64,000 bases of DNA from positions 2,018,501-2,082,500 of the forward strand of contig CALNXK010000037.1 of the NCBI GenBank assembly GCA_942486035.1. Reading direction: 5' to 3'. Under the pieces are notes generated by a model. That model worked only from the letters and a program-made list of their open reading frames with translations, ran no database searches and had not been told where the DNA came from. The translations under genes were made by a program, and so were the position numbers. The stretch is from Porites lobata. Taxonomy: Eukaryota; Cnidaria; Anthozoa; Scleractinia; Poritidae. Below are positions 10,008-23,020 of the stretch, one piece after another (within the stretch, counting starts at the first letter, position 1; each line of letters opens with the position of its first letter).

Positions 10008-13000
10008 TAGACAAACTCTATTAGACCTATTACTTTAGTGCGTATCTGTAGGGCAGGATAGTATTTATTTTATAGACAATTCATTTCTGCGAAGAAAGAG
10101 GGAGGAATGATTTTTTCATGTGGATTTCTAATATTTACATCAACAACTCACATAAAACATATATAAAACATACACACTATTTACCGGGGGGAGAGGGGGG
10201 GCTGCTACTTACATTTATCAAAAGCTATTTGAGGCAGGCTGTGTGGGGTCGCTACATACGTGAACTGATACATTTTAAGACAACATAACAAGGGAAATTT
10301 AAGAGATTTACGACATGAAGGAAAAGAGGTAACTTAAGAATGATAATACTAATGAATAAGTCTGTAAAGAAGTAAATAAATAAAAGTTACAATACATTGG
10401 ATTAACATTTTCTTTTTTTTATTCATTAATATTAAAGCTTTCTAAATCAGCATAACTATCCTGACTTTGAACATTGAAGATCGAGTAGTAATAGATTGTG
10501 TATTTGGTTCTTAAAAGCACGCTTTAAGAGTTTTCTCAAATTCTCAGGGATACTGTTCCAAATTTTAGCCCCTAGGTTAAAAAGAGTTTTTCTGATGATT
10601 GTAACTAGTTTTTTTTTGCGAGTCTCTTTGCATTTTTTTATTCTAACACCATTCCATTCATCCATTGTCTGCTCAGAATCTGCTTAGAGTCTAAAAAGCC
10701 ATTACATATTCTCCACTGCTCCTTGTCAGTATAATTTGCATGCTGTTTTGCCAATTGCGGACCTAGGAAAATTTAGCCTTTTAAACAATTATAGGTTATT
10801 CCTTTCTCCCTTTCCATTAATGGTGACTCACCCCACTTAACCTTGTCGCAAAAGTCGTCATCTTTATTTATAGGGGAATAATGCAAAAGCCGCTTCATTT
10901 AGCCTTCAAAAGCTCATTAATAATTCATAAAGAAAAAAACAGAAATGAATGTTTAATGTTTAATGAATGTTTAATTTATATCTGATAAAGATACGCACCC
11001 CCAAATTGCGCAGGTAAGAGATCTTTCAAACAACACCCAAATGTGTGTTATTCAGTGGAAAAGGCCAGAGAAAATGAAAAGAATCAGTCCAATGTAACTA
11101 TGACTGGAATATCCGAATGAACATCCTTTCAACTACCTTCCATCGTCGGTGTAGTGTACCGAGAATTTGTATATCAAAATAGACGCAGAATCACGGAGAA
11201 CTCAACACAATTTAATCAACATGTCCGCAAGCACATGGCAAGAAGATGCGTAATGCGCATGCGTAAATTGCGTAAAGATTCATGGAATTTGACAGTCGGC
11301 GAGTCGCAAAAGCCTTTCCCTTTGAAATGAAGCTTGTATATATAAAGAGGAAAGAGAAGGATTGAAATCCTGTTATTTGACGTCAGGAGCAAGTGTTAGA
11401 AGTGCAGTGCTCGATTTGTAGATAGGGTTTTTGGTAGCTTCGCTCCTCTTTGGTCAGATGCCGACCATAAAATTTGCTTGACTACACAAAATCTCCCAGA
11501 GGGTGAATGGGTTAAGAAACTAAGCACGTAGTATATTTATGTGAGCAAACAAACAAATAAATGGACGAAGATTAATTCAACTTTTTACTTTTTAGGACAT
11601 TTTCCCTGACAAGGCAACCGAAAGAAAGATACTTTCCTTCATCATCAAGTGTCCTAGCAACAGTTGCCAGTGGACTGGTGAATTGAGGTCAAAAACTGTA
11701 AGTGGCGCAACTCTATGTTGTTTCCAGCACCGTGATTTACCGGTAAACCTCATGTAAGAAAATGAATAGGAAGTCACGCCTTCAGGACTTGTGTATTATC
11801 AGTTGTTGTATTTAACTACAGAAGAATACTTTCAACTTATGATATACATGTTACAGAGGAAAATGCATCAGTTCTAGAAACTGTCAAATGACTTAAACAT
11901 GAAAACTGATAAGATAAAAACCATCCTTTGATCAACTATCTTTTACTATAGTGATGGGAGATGGGCAGCTGATATTTTATAAGCTGACAATTTATCTTTC
12001 TTGAATCAGCTAAATCAGCACTTTATTGCTGACATCAGCATCTTGTCCTCAACTTGACATTGGTTTTCTTTTATGATTGATTTTTACCTTTAGAGTTAAT
12101 TGCATGTTAATGCGCAAATCTTTTATAATCACATAAGCTAAAAGGGATAGAGTATTAAGGTAGAGAAAATCTGTGATTAATCGGAGAAAGGAGCTGGAGA
12201 GGACAGAGAAAGAAAAACGGAGAGAGAAAGTAGAGGCGGGTGACAGAAAAGGAAAAGAGGGTCGGAGAAAGAGAAGTCAGTGAAACTAAGCAAGACAAAG
12301 AGAAGAAGGGAAGAGTGAAATAGTAAGAGATAAAGCTAGTACGAAACTCATGTGAGGAAGGTGTAAGTCTATTATGCGAGTTCTCACCACTCCCACTTCA
12401 CACTGTCGGAGCACGTCCACAGTTACAAATAAGTAGGTTGAATATGACTGAGTCCGGGAGAGTGTAGCATAGAATAGCATAGTCAATAGGGTAAGTTAAT
12501 GGTATTTAAATATAATTGGTTACAATAGCTAACAAACAAACAACTTACTTGGGCATGATGATAGACATGATAGTTTCCTGCCGTGTCCAAGAACTAAACT
12601 GTCAACACATGAACACTAACCTATAATTTTCTTTTCAAAAAAAGGACCACTTAACGTCATGTCCCCGTAAAATTGTGGCCTGCACGAACAAAAACTGCTC
12701 GGAGACAATGGCAAGGGACAAGCTACAGAAACACGTGACTACCACGTGTGTATGGAGGATTCTTCGTTGCGCTCACTGCAGTGAATCACATCCGGAATGT
12801 AAAACTAAGGTAAGAATCTTGATTAATTGCCCTACTTTTGCGAGCTTGTAGAGCAGTCTATCATTAACATACCGTTGGGATCGGCAATAAAACTATGAAT
12901 TTAGGTGAATTCTGCTGTTTCAAAACCAAGCCAGCAGGAACAGCAACAGCGTCAACTGCAATAAATGGTAAACTGCATTAATGGGTCACTTACCAACCTT

Positions 13001-16000
13001 CCATATAGCGTTATTTTCATTGTCTTCACCTGTATTTAGTTTAGTACGCAGTTCGTTGGCCTTACGAGCTCTACTAGCGGTGACCTCTGAACTCAGGTTT
13101 CGCTGTAATTTCAATGGTTTTATTTTCTAGGCTCATCATGCCGAATGTAAGAAATTCCCGTTGAACTGTTCTCAAAACTGTGGAGCTGTCATTCCGAGAG
13201 AAAAGGTATTAATACTAGATTTACAGTTTGAAGCGCATTGAAACAATAGCCAACTAATTATAACTTTTATAAAACAAGGCCTTAAGGAAACGTCTGTACC
13301 AAATCAACACCTGCCTTACGATTCTTTTATACAGCTTGTGTTAGCTGAAAAACAAATACTTTTTTTTATATTTCGTCCACTTGTTGTATTAATTTTTCCG
13401 TAAGTTACGTAATAAAACATGCAGATTAAAAAAAGAAGGTTCCCTGGAGTTTACACCCGTAAAAACGCTGAATATTCACCAACGAAAAAAAACTGGCTAT
13501 TGTCATGAATTTAAAGGGATAAATAATTAGAACGTGTACCGTCTCTTTAATAAAACAAATTTTTGAAAATGGTAGTTTCACTTGATAAACTCCTACACAC
13601 GAACAGCTTTAATTGCAGCATCATTCCTTCCTTCCAGAATGAGAAGTAGAGAAAATTATAAAGAAAGTCGACCATACAAGTAGAAAAGTGTTTGCATAGC
13701 CTCCTTCGTAGCAACTCCTTTTGTAACTGTTACACTGATCTCCGTTCTCTCCCCATTCTCCCACCGTTCTCTGGAACAGGTTGAAGGAAACGACGTCGCC
13801 TCCCCCTCAGCTAGGCGAGCAAGGCACTCGAGAAAAAAAAAGTGCCCTTCCCTAGTTTTCTCAATTTTTTTGTTCTCTTCATTCATCTTGGGGCTCAGAT
13901 TTATCTTCGGCTTGTGCTCAACATAACACAGCCGACATGTATGATGACAGGGCGAAGATCAAGGTTGAAAGCAGTACATTACGTGCATTCCCTTCTTCTC
14001 CAAACCATGTTGGCACTATACGGCTGACGCGGATACATTCTGTTTAAACAGCTAATTTTCGAGTAAACAGTCTTCAACTGCTGCAAATTCAATTTTTGAA
14101 GCAAGGACCAGCTTACAAAAAAGAAGGACGGGATCCTAATAAAGGATCTAATTAGCAATAAGAGAAAATATAAAGAAAAAGAAGCAAGGCTGATTTTACA
14201 GACGGGAATATAAATATTTTACCAATATTTTGGAAGACACGGCCTTCCTTCTTCAGGGTCTTACATATAATGAAAAGGCTAGGCTAAGACGTTACAATTT
14301 GAAATAAAGAATAGCGTGCAATATGACATACACTATAATAACACGTGAAAATATAAAAAGTGAACGTTATCAGTATGTGAAAACGAAAACCGTTGAAGTA
14401 GGGATTTGAAAGAAATTTGAAATGTAAAAAAAAGTTTAAATAAATGATAACAAATAGAAGAAATAAAGAATGTATTACATTTCATCTTTCTAATTCATAC
14501 CTAATGGTTCAAGAGTATTACCTCTCTCGATTAGGTATGCTTATCTAGCTTTTCGATCGTTTACTGTATCTATTAGATTTAATGAGCTCTAGTGGGATAA
14601 GTGTGCTGTCGTTAGCAGAGTGATCATTAGTAAGTGTTCTGAGACTGTGGTGGGTTTAGAGATATTAGATGGGTTGTCAACTGGTCTGCGGTGTTCGTTG
14701 AAACGGTCTTTGAGTCGTCATTTGGTTTCACCTATGTACTGTTTGGAGCAGTGGTTGCATTGTATCATGTTTTTGGAGTTACAGTCAATGCTATGAGTGA
14801 TAGGTCTGGTTTCGCCTGTAGAGTGGAATTTGTATGACGTTTGTCCGTCAGATATGTATTTTCAAGTGAGACAGTTTTTTCCGCATGGGTATGAGCCCCG
14901 GGGCTGGTTGTGTTGTGTGAGATTGGGAAGTTTGGTCGTAACTAGAAAATCGCTGAGGTTACTACTACGTCTAAAGCTACAATGGGTGCAGCTTTAAAGA
15001 CGTTATAGCAAAGGGGGGATGAAATAAGGATGTGAAAGTGTTTGTGAATAATGGATGAGATAGAACGAAGGGAGGGGTTGTAGGTGATAACGAAGGGAAC
15101 ACGTTCTGTTTTGTCCAGTGTGGAAGTGTCATGGGGCGTAAGTGCTTCTGTCCGTGTGATATTGTTAACTCGCTGTATTTCCCGTTGAAGGAACTGAATA
15201 GCGGTGATAGCCAAGTTTGTAAAGACGGTCAATAAGTTCATTGGTGCGTAATGTGAAGGTCTTCACATCATTAACATCTTCAACGGCTGCACTGATTCCC
15301 AGCTGAGTAGAGAATATTTCTTTTTTGCAGATTTCAGCCCACATTGAAAAGGACTGTCTGCTCACAATAATTTCCTGTCCGTACTTTGATCATATGAGCT
15401 GCGAAGCTAAGGTAATACTAAGAAAAACAGGTAAGCGTTAACATAGTTAATATGACTTGTTAATTAGTTATTAAAGTCGAAATCTTTCAGTGCTTTTTCT
15501 GTAAAATACCAATGAAAGAAGAAATCGTGTTAAGGAAATCCGTTCACTGTCCTCACATATAAAAGATAGTTTAAGTTTTCGGGTGTTTCCCCATTTATAC
15601 CGTTAAATCTAGCAAAACAGTGAATAAATGACAAGTACAGTACATGCTCATCATAAAAACTTGTTGTTATGTTTATACTTCAGATTCAGCGAAGAGAGGT
15701 TGAATCGCATCTCCAAGCAGCCATGAGACTTCATCTTGACTTAGCTTGTGTGAAATTAAGTGACACTCAAAAGAAGTTCGAAGAGACCACGAAAAAGCTT
15801 GAGAAAAAGGTCAATGCTCTGGAAAAACACATACATTATTCTGAGGAAAAGTGTGAATCATTTACATGGAGGATAGACGGTTTTAGTGAGGTCTTAAGAA
15901 AAGCAAAAGGTGAAGAGGAAACCTTCATAGAGAGCTCTTCATTTTACAGATATGGATATAAATGCAGGCTAGAAATGCATCCGAATGGCCACGACTCTGG

Positions 16001-16316
16001 AGAAAATACTCACCTGTCAGTATATCTGGTAATAATTAAAGGTGAATACGATGCCACTTTAACCTGGCCTTTTGATAAAAAGTTCACATTTACGTTAATT
16101 GATCAGCAAGAAAATGAACACAACAGGGAGAACATTGTTTTGTCCCTTACTTCAGACCCCAAGCTTAGGAACTTTGCGAGGCCTGTAAAAGAAAAGAACA
16201 TTGGGTGGGGCTTTCATCAGTTTGTATCCCACGAAAAACTACAGAAAAGGCGCTACATTGTAGACGACACTATTTTTGTTCAGGTTCACTTTACTTCAGT
16301 AGAATACGAAATGTGA
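8438..16316 (+). CDS. TRAF-like protein, copy B (exons 2-7, no RING exon)
   Basis: Exons 8438-8501, 11596-11697, 12645-12809, 13131-13205, 15331-15411 and 15684-16316 (stop TGA) all have AG/GT borders and open frames. Together they encode the end of a RING (exon 2), five TRAF-type zinc fingers, a coiled coil and an intact MATH domain (exon 7, 210 aa, ending SVEYEM). No RING exon exists upstream, because intergenic DNA of copy A abuts intron 1 near 7550. Exon 2 begins mid-codon (phase 2), so it needs a donor exon; splicing from the RING exon of copy A upstream, or a new start, are possibilities. The last RING ligand is changed too: CPVDR in E reads CPVEW here. It may act as a RING-less adaptor or be a pseudogene. 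Exon model sure; expression unknown. Confidence 0.82.
8648..10018. mobile_element. 1.37-kb TIR element in copy B intron 2
   Basis: Long inverted ends (about 90 bp) start GAGTTTGTCTAATGG and contain tandem GTGGGTC units, then an AT-rich ATTAAAAATTAATTTT stretch. Outside bases on both sides read TTAGACC, a possible target duplication. E intron 2 lacks it. Open frames inside (minus strand, 8776-9291) show no recognisable domain, so it is non-autonomous. Confidence 0.7.
10430..10690 (-). mobile_element. LINE reverse transcriptase C-terminal fragment, copy B intron 2
   Basis: The minus-strand frame 10665-10456 (69 aa) contains FNLGAKIWNSIPENLRKL and KRAFKNQIHNLL, the typical end of a LINE-type ORF2 protein. 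It is 5' truncated. The far edge (TTCTAACACCATTCC) is still present at about 35195 in E, so E has lost most of it or B gained the intervening 2 kb. Confidence 0.65.
10691..11595 (+). other. Remainder of copy B intron 2
   Basis: Unique-looking intron DNA colinear with 45160-46296 in E. No gene or clear repeat is seen apart from short TTTAATGTTTAATG repeats near 10950. Confidence 0.5.
12180..12310 (+). repeat. Polypurine GA-rich tract, copy B intron 3
   Basis: Nearly all G and A on the plus strand. Equivalent tracts are at 60-235 (A) and about 46930-47035 (E), with different lengths in each copy. Confidence 0.6.
14205..15290 (-). mobile_element. Penelope-like element remnant, copy B intron 5
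   Basis: This is colinear with 2330-3420 in A. On the minus strand it encodes broken pieces of the same protein (VKTFTLRTNELIDRLYKLGY, then VPFVITYNPSLRSISSIIHK at 15241-14942), followed by the decayed endonuclease part. More frameshifts are present than in A. The 3' hairpin GGAAGG...CTTCC next to CTGAAGA is kept. Confidence 0.72.
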
Positions 16317-16556
16317 CTGTCCTTTGAAATTCCTGAGAAGCAAAATCTTATAATCTTATACTCGGTTCGCTCACTGGTTCACTGTTACATTATTACGCAT
16401 AAGAGTTCGACAGTAATCTTCTTGTAGTCTTCACTGTGGTCCTCTTTTTAAAAATCAGATTTAATCGGATGGTCTCAAACTTAAAATAATATAATACACA
16501 ACCTGCATGTTTCGTGGTCTACACCAACATGCAAAATTCATGGGTACAGTGGTCTA

Positions 16557-16646
16557 CAGTCAAACCCAGTTCATACAGACAATGTGGGGACCCTAGAAAG
16601 TGTAGTCTACGCATTAAGCGGGTGTCCGTAAAGCGGGGTTTGACAG
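16557..16646. mobile_element. Small TA-flanked TIR element, copy B 3' flank
   Basis: Counterpart of 4688-4777, starting CAGTCAAACCCAG and ending TTTGACAG. Shared by A, B and E. Confidence 0.55.
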
Positions 16647-17421
16647 CACTATCGGAAGGTGGCTAATGATCTTCCCACCAAATAATGAAAGTTTGCACGA
16701 ATTTTAGTCTTATTTGAAGCTCTCGCAGCGAGTCGCATGTTCTAAGACTGAAGCTGGGGTATCGATTTAATTTTTCTTTTGAATTTTTAATCCCTGTTTG
16801 TTTGCATTACTCAAGCTTCTCCACATCTTTGAATCTGACGGAAAGAAGCGAGGTCAAGATCATCGTGGGTCCCTGGTTTCAACGCGATTAGCGAATTGGA
16901 CAGTTAGATAGGAACTCTGCCTGTCAGAATTTTGTGCTCCAATACTAAAAGTCTTAGGCTAACTCCGAACTCGCGAGGATTTGCGAGACGCGTTTTTCCA
17001 GTTAACTATTTCAGTCTCTTTAGCTTGTATGTTTTGTTTTCCAAATACAGGTCAAGAGATAACACTCTAGGGAACCGTGTTTTCAAATTTCATCTTATTC
17101 ACTATGCATAATCATGCAAATATGCGCATAATTTATGAAGAGACAATAGGTCAAGTTTTCTTGGGACCTCTATTGGGAAAACAAAACATACAAGCTAAAG
17201 AGGTTTATTGCTCGTGTGATATTGTTTTTTTTTTTTTCGTTCTCCGTGCGGTACAATACTGTCTGTTTCAATTTTCTGTTGCTCATCAGCTTGAGTAGAT
17301 TTCAAGTCTTTCTGGATAACCGTTAATTGTTTTAAGCGAAGTCTTTTTTTGTAAATTAGTAAAATTTCAACTTAGGTAATAAAGTTGTTGTTGTAGTAGT
17401 TGTTGTTGACTCGCGGATAAT

Positions 17422-17533
17422 CTGAGATCAGGCCCAATTTTAGCGGTTCTAATACATTCAGTCTCTAACGGCTACCGCCTTGCCCGCCGGAATGTTATTA
17501 CAAAGCGAAACGAAAATTGAGCCTGATCTCAGG
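17422..17533. mobile_element. 112-bp MITE unique to copy B flank
   Basis: Ends CTGAGATCAGGCCCAATTTT and the inverted AAAATTGAGCCTGATCTCAG are clear. CTYGCGGATAA flanks both sides as a target duplication. The A (7060) and E (52610) flanks are uninterrupted, so it entered after duplication. Confidence 0.78.
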
Positions 17534-19258
17534 TTAACTTGCGGATAACTCAAACCTTTGAGGTTTGTCCGGAAAAAAAGAGTTTTACACTGAGCGATAC
17601 TTCGCAATGCGCAGTACCAAGGGAGAGATTCAGCATATGAATAAGACACTCATATGCACTATAATCTTACACGAGTTCGAGTCTATCGAGGGTAATTAGT
17701 TACAATAAATCAAATGGAAATTAATTCTTGGTTCGATTTACGCGAGATTTGATTTGATCTGAGCGGTCGTCCTTCCTTCCTGAGAGCCACGCGCAGCGAG
17801 CGAAAAAAAAAATTGTGAAAAAAAATATAAAAAGGAAGAGAGATTGGGAGAGAAAAAAGTGCTTCCGTCCTAGTCCCTCGTGGCTTGGCCGCTCGTCCCT
17901 CGCGCTTACTCTGGATCTACTGTGACTGAATAGACAAATAAGAAACTGCTTGCAATCTAATGAGAGTTACCAGTTCCCCGTTTTTCTATTAACCTGGACT
18001 CAACCGTAGTTTTAACTACAAATCGATGTGTAATTCTCTTGGCACAAAAGGACATCCTAACTTACTGACCATCCAGCTTAGCTTGCTATCCCATATAATC
18101 AGACTGGGCGCCAGCCATGAGAACTGATGAAAACTGACGAACTGAGGAATCTTGGGCCATTCACATGCTTGCGCTCAAAAGAAAAGAAAGAAATCGGGGG
18201 AAAGATGCAAAAAAGGCAATTTGTCTACTGAAATTTGATCTCTTTTGAGTGAATGGGCTTGTCGACCAGGCGTGTGTTGGCTGGTAACTCAGAGTGTCAA
18301 AAACGGGGTTAAAAGAAAAGGGAGGCCTTTGACACTGTGTTATCAGCTTGAAATGAGTTAAAGTGCAATGTGAAGTCAAACTGTCTTCCTCTTAGCTGGC
18401 TCAGCCGAATCTTTCGTCCACTTGATGATTGTCAGTTTCGCACTTCCAGAGGATGAACTCGTTATAAGTCTTTTGGGCGGGGAAGGTACGTTCGTGGTCT
18501 CCGCCTTTTAGAGTAACTTTGGTCAGATAGAAGTGCATGTTTAGTAATTGTAGGCTGTTATTGTGCTTCTGTGGGAAAACGGACTTTGAGGAAATCTACA
18601 GCAAGAGCGAAACAAAGCAAACGAAAATTTGGTTCGTCTTAGGAGCCGCCTTTTGGATAATATTTCACATTAGTCTTAATTTTGAAAACTGACCTCCGAG
18701 CCGAGGTTAACGGCATAGGTCCAGCACCACTAAATGGCTTATCGCTGTAGTTTTGCAGGCCCTCTAAAACGAGATTCCCACATGTTAAACGAAAAAGTAA
18801 CTCACTGCGAAATGTTAGTTACAAAGGGTATACGTAGAATGTCGTGTAGCATGAAAATACTACCTACCAAAAGCAATTTTTTCCAGGAAAGTGTGGCTGA
18901 GGAGGACGACCATAAAATTTCCAGCTATATAACTACACAAAGTCTTTTATTAACTGAACAACTATCTCTATCCTAGTAACAAAATAATGCTCTACTGTTA
19001 CTCAGTACCAGTACAACTCAGTTGTCAATCGTTCTGTAGTACTTTAGCATCATTTGGTTATTATTTTAGTATATTGACATAATTGTTTCTATGGTAATCA
19101 ATACACTACACAAACCTTGGATATCACCTCCTCCTTGATCCATACGAGAGAAGACGACATGTTTAAGAGAAGAGTCAGGGAGGTCATCGAAATATTTTTT
19201 CGGGCTCCATCATTGAACAGGGACGCTGGTTACGAGCTTCCCGCGATCTACTGGGGCG

Positions 19259-19297
19259 TTTTGTCACGTGATTCACAGTATAAATCACGTGACAAAA
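19259..19297. promoter_or_regulatory. Perfect hairpin with paired CACGTG E-boxes upstream of copy C
   Basis: TTTTGTCACGTGATT is followed 9 bases later by its exact reverse complement. Each arm holds CACGTG, the core site of bHLH-ZIP factors such as USF or MITF. It lies about 420 bases before the start codon of C. The F counterpart near 54765 is decayed. A regulatory role is inference; it could also be a short foldback repeat. Confidence 0.4.
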
Positions 19298-19428
19298 AGT
19301 CCAACTCTATCACTTGATAACGATTCCGCGATGGAGTCGAAAACTTGTGTATGCTGATAAGTTTTCTATCCTGGAATTTGAGACCTTGTTTACTCTACTT
19401 ATTAATCGGCTAATCTAGAAACAGAACG

Positions 19429-19557
19429 GGTGCGTCACTTGACGACGGGAAAGCGCGCGGAAAGGACTGGACGCGACTTCCAGTGTCCAACTTGTCGCTC
19501 TGCCATTGTTCAAGCCACCTGTTTGATTGGCACGCGCCGTCGTCAACTAACGTTTCC
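19429..19557. promoter_or_regulatory. GC-rich palindromic element upstream of copy C
   Basis: Degenerate inverted ends (TGACGAC / GTCGTCA) enclose GCGCGC and ATTGG motifs. The better-kept version is 54932-55058 before F. Position about 160-290 bases before the start codon suggests proximal promoter sequence derived from, or disguised as, a MITE. Confidence 0.4.
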
Positions 19558-21015
19558 GTTGTGTTGTTAAATAAGCCTAATATTGAAGTCAACCATCTAG
19601 CGTCACGGCTCGCTTTCTCGGAAAAATAACAACGAAGTCATGTAATGCAGTATTATAATGTGGCTGAGCAACATGATCTGATTAATCATAAGGTTTCATT
19701 TTTTCCACTTAGCTATGATGCTAAGGCTAAGTGAAGCAACTCCTTCGCTCGGCGGATATGATGATGACTTTGTTAGTGAAGTTGAAGACGAATTGCAATG
19801 TGTAATTTGTAGGCTACCACTGAAAGACCCTATTTTGACGAAATGTGGTCACAGATTTTGCAGAGACTGCCTTGACAGTCATTTCGCAAGGTTAGTATCA
19901 CCCCTTGGCTTTTCAGAACATATCCCTTACTTCAAGTTAGATGTTATCTCCATACAAGAGATGGTAACTGGACAATAACCCTCGATCTTGCTCTGTACGA
20001 GTCATTACTTTATTAATGTTATGCAAGAGACTTTTGTTATGTTGTTTTGTGCCTGTGAGCATTTATCAAGCGATTTGGACCTTGCGCCGCAAGTATTTTA
20101 CGGGATTGGCAAAGCGCGTCGATTTGAGGACTACATAGTTATAGCCTTCTCGTTTACGGGGGACACTTGCTGAAATAAGTCTTGACTAAAGAGGACTCAG
20201 GAAAGTCAGATAAAAAAAAAAATTCGTGACCTTTTTTATATCACGTAAAAAGCAAGTTAGGAAGCAGTTTTCTTATATGCCTTAACGCTGAGCCAAACCC
20301 TAATCCTTCTATATAATAACGTCTTCGGCAGGACTAAATTAACATTAGCATAAACTTGACTACCTTTATTGAGTCTGAGAAATATAGTCGCTGTCTGATG
20401 ATTTCTTGGAAATGACAAACCGAGATAAATGTCACCGAAGAGAAAGGAATCTGGATAATTACAGGAAGCAGAAGCATGTACTCTGCTGATTTTGTGTTAC
20501 ATGATTATCCTATGTATGAATATTTTTCTTACCATTTTTCGCTCGTTTTTTTCTATAAGACTTGTATTCAGAAAAGTAATGTTTATTCTAATGTTTAGAG
20601 TGGGAGGTAAAAGATTTTAAGTTGTTCCTTAGCGACATGGGAATTCGTCAACGTAGACCTCACGCAACACTAATATCTATAAGATACACAAAAGAAGGAA
20701 ATAACGTTTGTATCTATCATCAATTTCTATAGACTCAGCCGGATATGTTAATCAACTGAACAGGAAGGTTCCATTTTCAAATTTTGATGAAATCTCATTT
20801 TCACAGTATCAGAATGATTATTGTCATGGATGATTGTTGCAGCTGTAATGAGGAACGGAAGACCGGTCAGCGGCGGGCCACCCAGAGACGAACGAACACA
20901 GGCTTAGATCCAATTGTCCTCTCTTGATCAGGCTCTATTTTGAGTTGTTGATATAACTCGGTCGCGCGAAACGCAGCCACATAATAGAGAAACTATCAGT
21001 GATCCTGATCTCAAG

Positions 21016-21153
21016 TATCCTTGGTACCAGAGGTTTTGTTCTCAAGTGCGGCTGGATGCTTCGGTGTCGGCCGGAGGCCGACCAATCTTCGGCCGAAGTC
21101 CGAAGTCACGAGCGACCGAAAACCGCGCATGAAAGTCTCTGGCACCCAGGGTA
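21016..21153. mobile_element. 138-bp MITE with 9-bp target duplication, copy C intron 1
   Basis: The flanking duplication is GATCTCAAG at 21007-21015 and 21154-21162. The inverted ends are TATCCTTGGTACCAGAGG and CTCTGGCACCCAGGGTA. The counterpart in F is 56538-56675. A fragment of the same family lies at about 29733-29780. Confidence 0.75.
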
Positions 21154-21469
21154 GATCTCAAGTTATAATTTATTTCTTTCCGTCTCATAAGGAAGCATAG
21201 TCTCACTACGCGACTAAAATATCCTAGCTAACCTGTGTATCACGCCTTCCCGCCGGTTCTCCTTAGAAATGCCCAGTCTACTATACTGACAAGACCAACT
21301 TCTACTAAAGCCATTTCCTTCTTCTTTCCCGTAAACGCATGTCTGTTCTTTCTATGTATTACATACGTAGATTTTAAAAATAAAACGTATACGTGGATGT
21401 CTTTAAATTAAAAGTACTTTAATCTCAGATTTCGGCATATCTTACTGCATTTTACTGCATACAGCTTTA

Positions 21470-21700
21470 GAAGGAGTAATAACATAATCGTCCCGCGTTT
21501 TAACTCGCAGTTTCTTAAAAAACTCTATTAGCTATAGAGGCGCTATTCTTTGGAACGCTGTCTCGACTCATTTTACAGACCAGATCACTGTTTTTTATCT
21601 TAAAGTGAACAAGGACTCTTATTTTAAGGAACTTGATTTTAGCGCACAGTCGTTCCAGTCGCTGCCCAGGCGCTACCAAGATTTTAAATGTTTTTAAATA
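21470..21700 (+). mobile_element. LINE reverse transcriptase C-terminal fragment, copy C intron 1
   Basis: The plus strand reads NNIIVPRFNSQFLK, then after a one-base shift YRGAILWNAVSTHF and KELDFSAQSFQSLPRRY, the end of a LINE-type ORF2 protein. F has the same insertion at 56975-57280 without the frameshift, so it predates the block duplication. Confidence 0.65.
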
Positions 21701-23020
21701 TTTTATGTTTTAAATGCTGTAGTCAATTTACTTAGAGGTATCTGTAAATTCATCTTAACATAGTATTTCTTTGTTCTTTTAGAATCTTACTGTATATTTT
21801 TAGAGTTTATATTGCAGTTGTATTTTGTAAGTAATGTTATTCTTATTATTAATTTTGTTTTATTCATTTGTAATTATTTTTACACGACCGCACAAGCTTT
21901 TAGCTTTAAGTCATATCGTGTTTAATTTAAAAAAAGGATATTTATTTATGCATGTATTTATCATATCAATATTACGATTCGCGTCACTGTTCAAACAACA
22001 ATCATTTTTCGAACAAACAAAAAACAGAAAGTCTCTGATCCTCCGCGCGAAGCTTGTCCAGCAACGCATCCGGAATGAGATTAGGAAAACGCTACTCAGA
22101 CCTCCACCGAGGTAAAACGTTTGAGGCATTTGTTTTCATGGTTTAAATTTTAGGGGCATTCTATTCACCATTAAGCAAAACACAATTCGACACAATGGAC
22201 AATGATGTAACTTAACTATCTTAGCGTTCGGTTCCCCAAATAATGAGCTTCTTCCTGCTTTGCGCCACAGTAACATCTGCATACAAATGCCCGCAGTAAC
22301 ACCAAAGACATTTCAAATACTTGGTAAATGTACAGTTTTCAACGTATTTAATGATGCCAAACTTGTCCCAGAAAACTCGAAGGATTTTATATTATCTGAA
22401 AAGTTATAGAGAGGGGATATCTTCTGTCTCTACCCTACCCGCCCTAGCACTCTGAACTTTACAAATTTGTTGAAAGCGCAGTTATAAATGTGGTAAGAAC
22501 CAGGTTAAAAAAAAAATGTTGGGACTCACACAAACCACCAACGGATGATTCTTAAGTAGATAATTCTGATACACATACACATTGACGTTACTTTTTATTG
22601 TATGCTTTTGTTTCCCCACAAAAAGCTCCTCTTAAACGCTCCATTTTCCCCACCAAAATGCTCGGTCTTGCTCATAAAAGTCACTAAAATACCCGGATAA
22701 TGCTCATCGTACAGAAGCTTTTTCTCATTAATTTTAAACATTTTAACGGGGTTTAACGCTAACGAAAAACGTATAAATGGAATAATAACAACATATCCAA
22801 GCCAACAGCTTCCTCATGATCTAGCAAAACCTAAATCCTCTACTGAATTTTTTCTGGAATTTTGAGATAAAGTCTTCGTAAATTTTTTGCGGAAATAATT
22901 CTCTATACATATTTGCCGTTCAAAATCGCTGACATCTTTTCTTACCATCTCAACAGTCTACAGCGAAACGGTAAACCGTTAATTTGTCCTAAGGATCGAA
23001 ACAACCTAATACGAGACGAG

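Larger units (their letters stand above)
16317..18050 (+). other. 3' flank of copy B
   Basis: Colinear with the A and E flanks but missing about 0.5 kb near 17010 (the part at 5170-5540 after A). It contains a TA-flanked TIR element at 16557-16646 and a B-specific MITE at 17422-17533. No gene seen. Confidence 0.6.
18051..19714 (+). other. Upstream region of copy C (promoter side)
   Basis: This stretch matches 53620-55224 upstream of F. It is non-coding and holds the two palindromes listed at 19259-19297 and 19429-19557. The transcription start cannot be placed by eye. Confidence 0.5.
19715..23020 (+). pseudogene. TRAF-like copy C: RING exons only (exons 1-2)
   Basis: Exon 1 (19715-19890) encodes the first RING ligands C..C (CVIC), CGHRFC and CRDC; exon 2 (22957-23020) adds LICPKDRNNLIRDE with the final C and D ligands. 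Splice borders are intact and the join is phase 2, as in F. The start is uncertain: the F-type start segment (MAEAEANP) is altered and an upstream in-frame ATG pair at 19715/19718 is used here. Beyond exon 2 a donor GT is present, but similarity to F ends near 23215, and no exon 3-7 follows before the inverted copy D. It can encode only a RING fragment, so it is called a truncated pseudogene; a RING-only product is the alternative. Confidence 0.78.
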
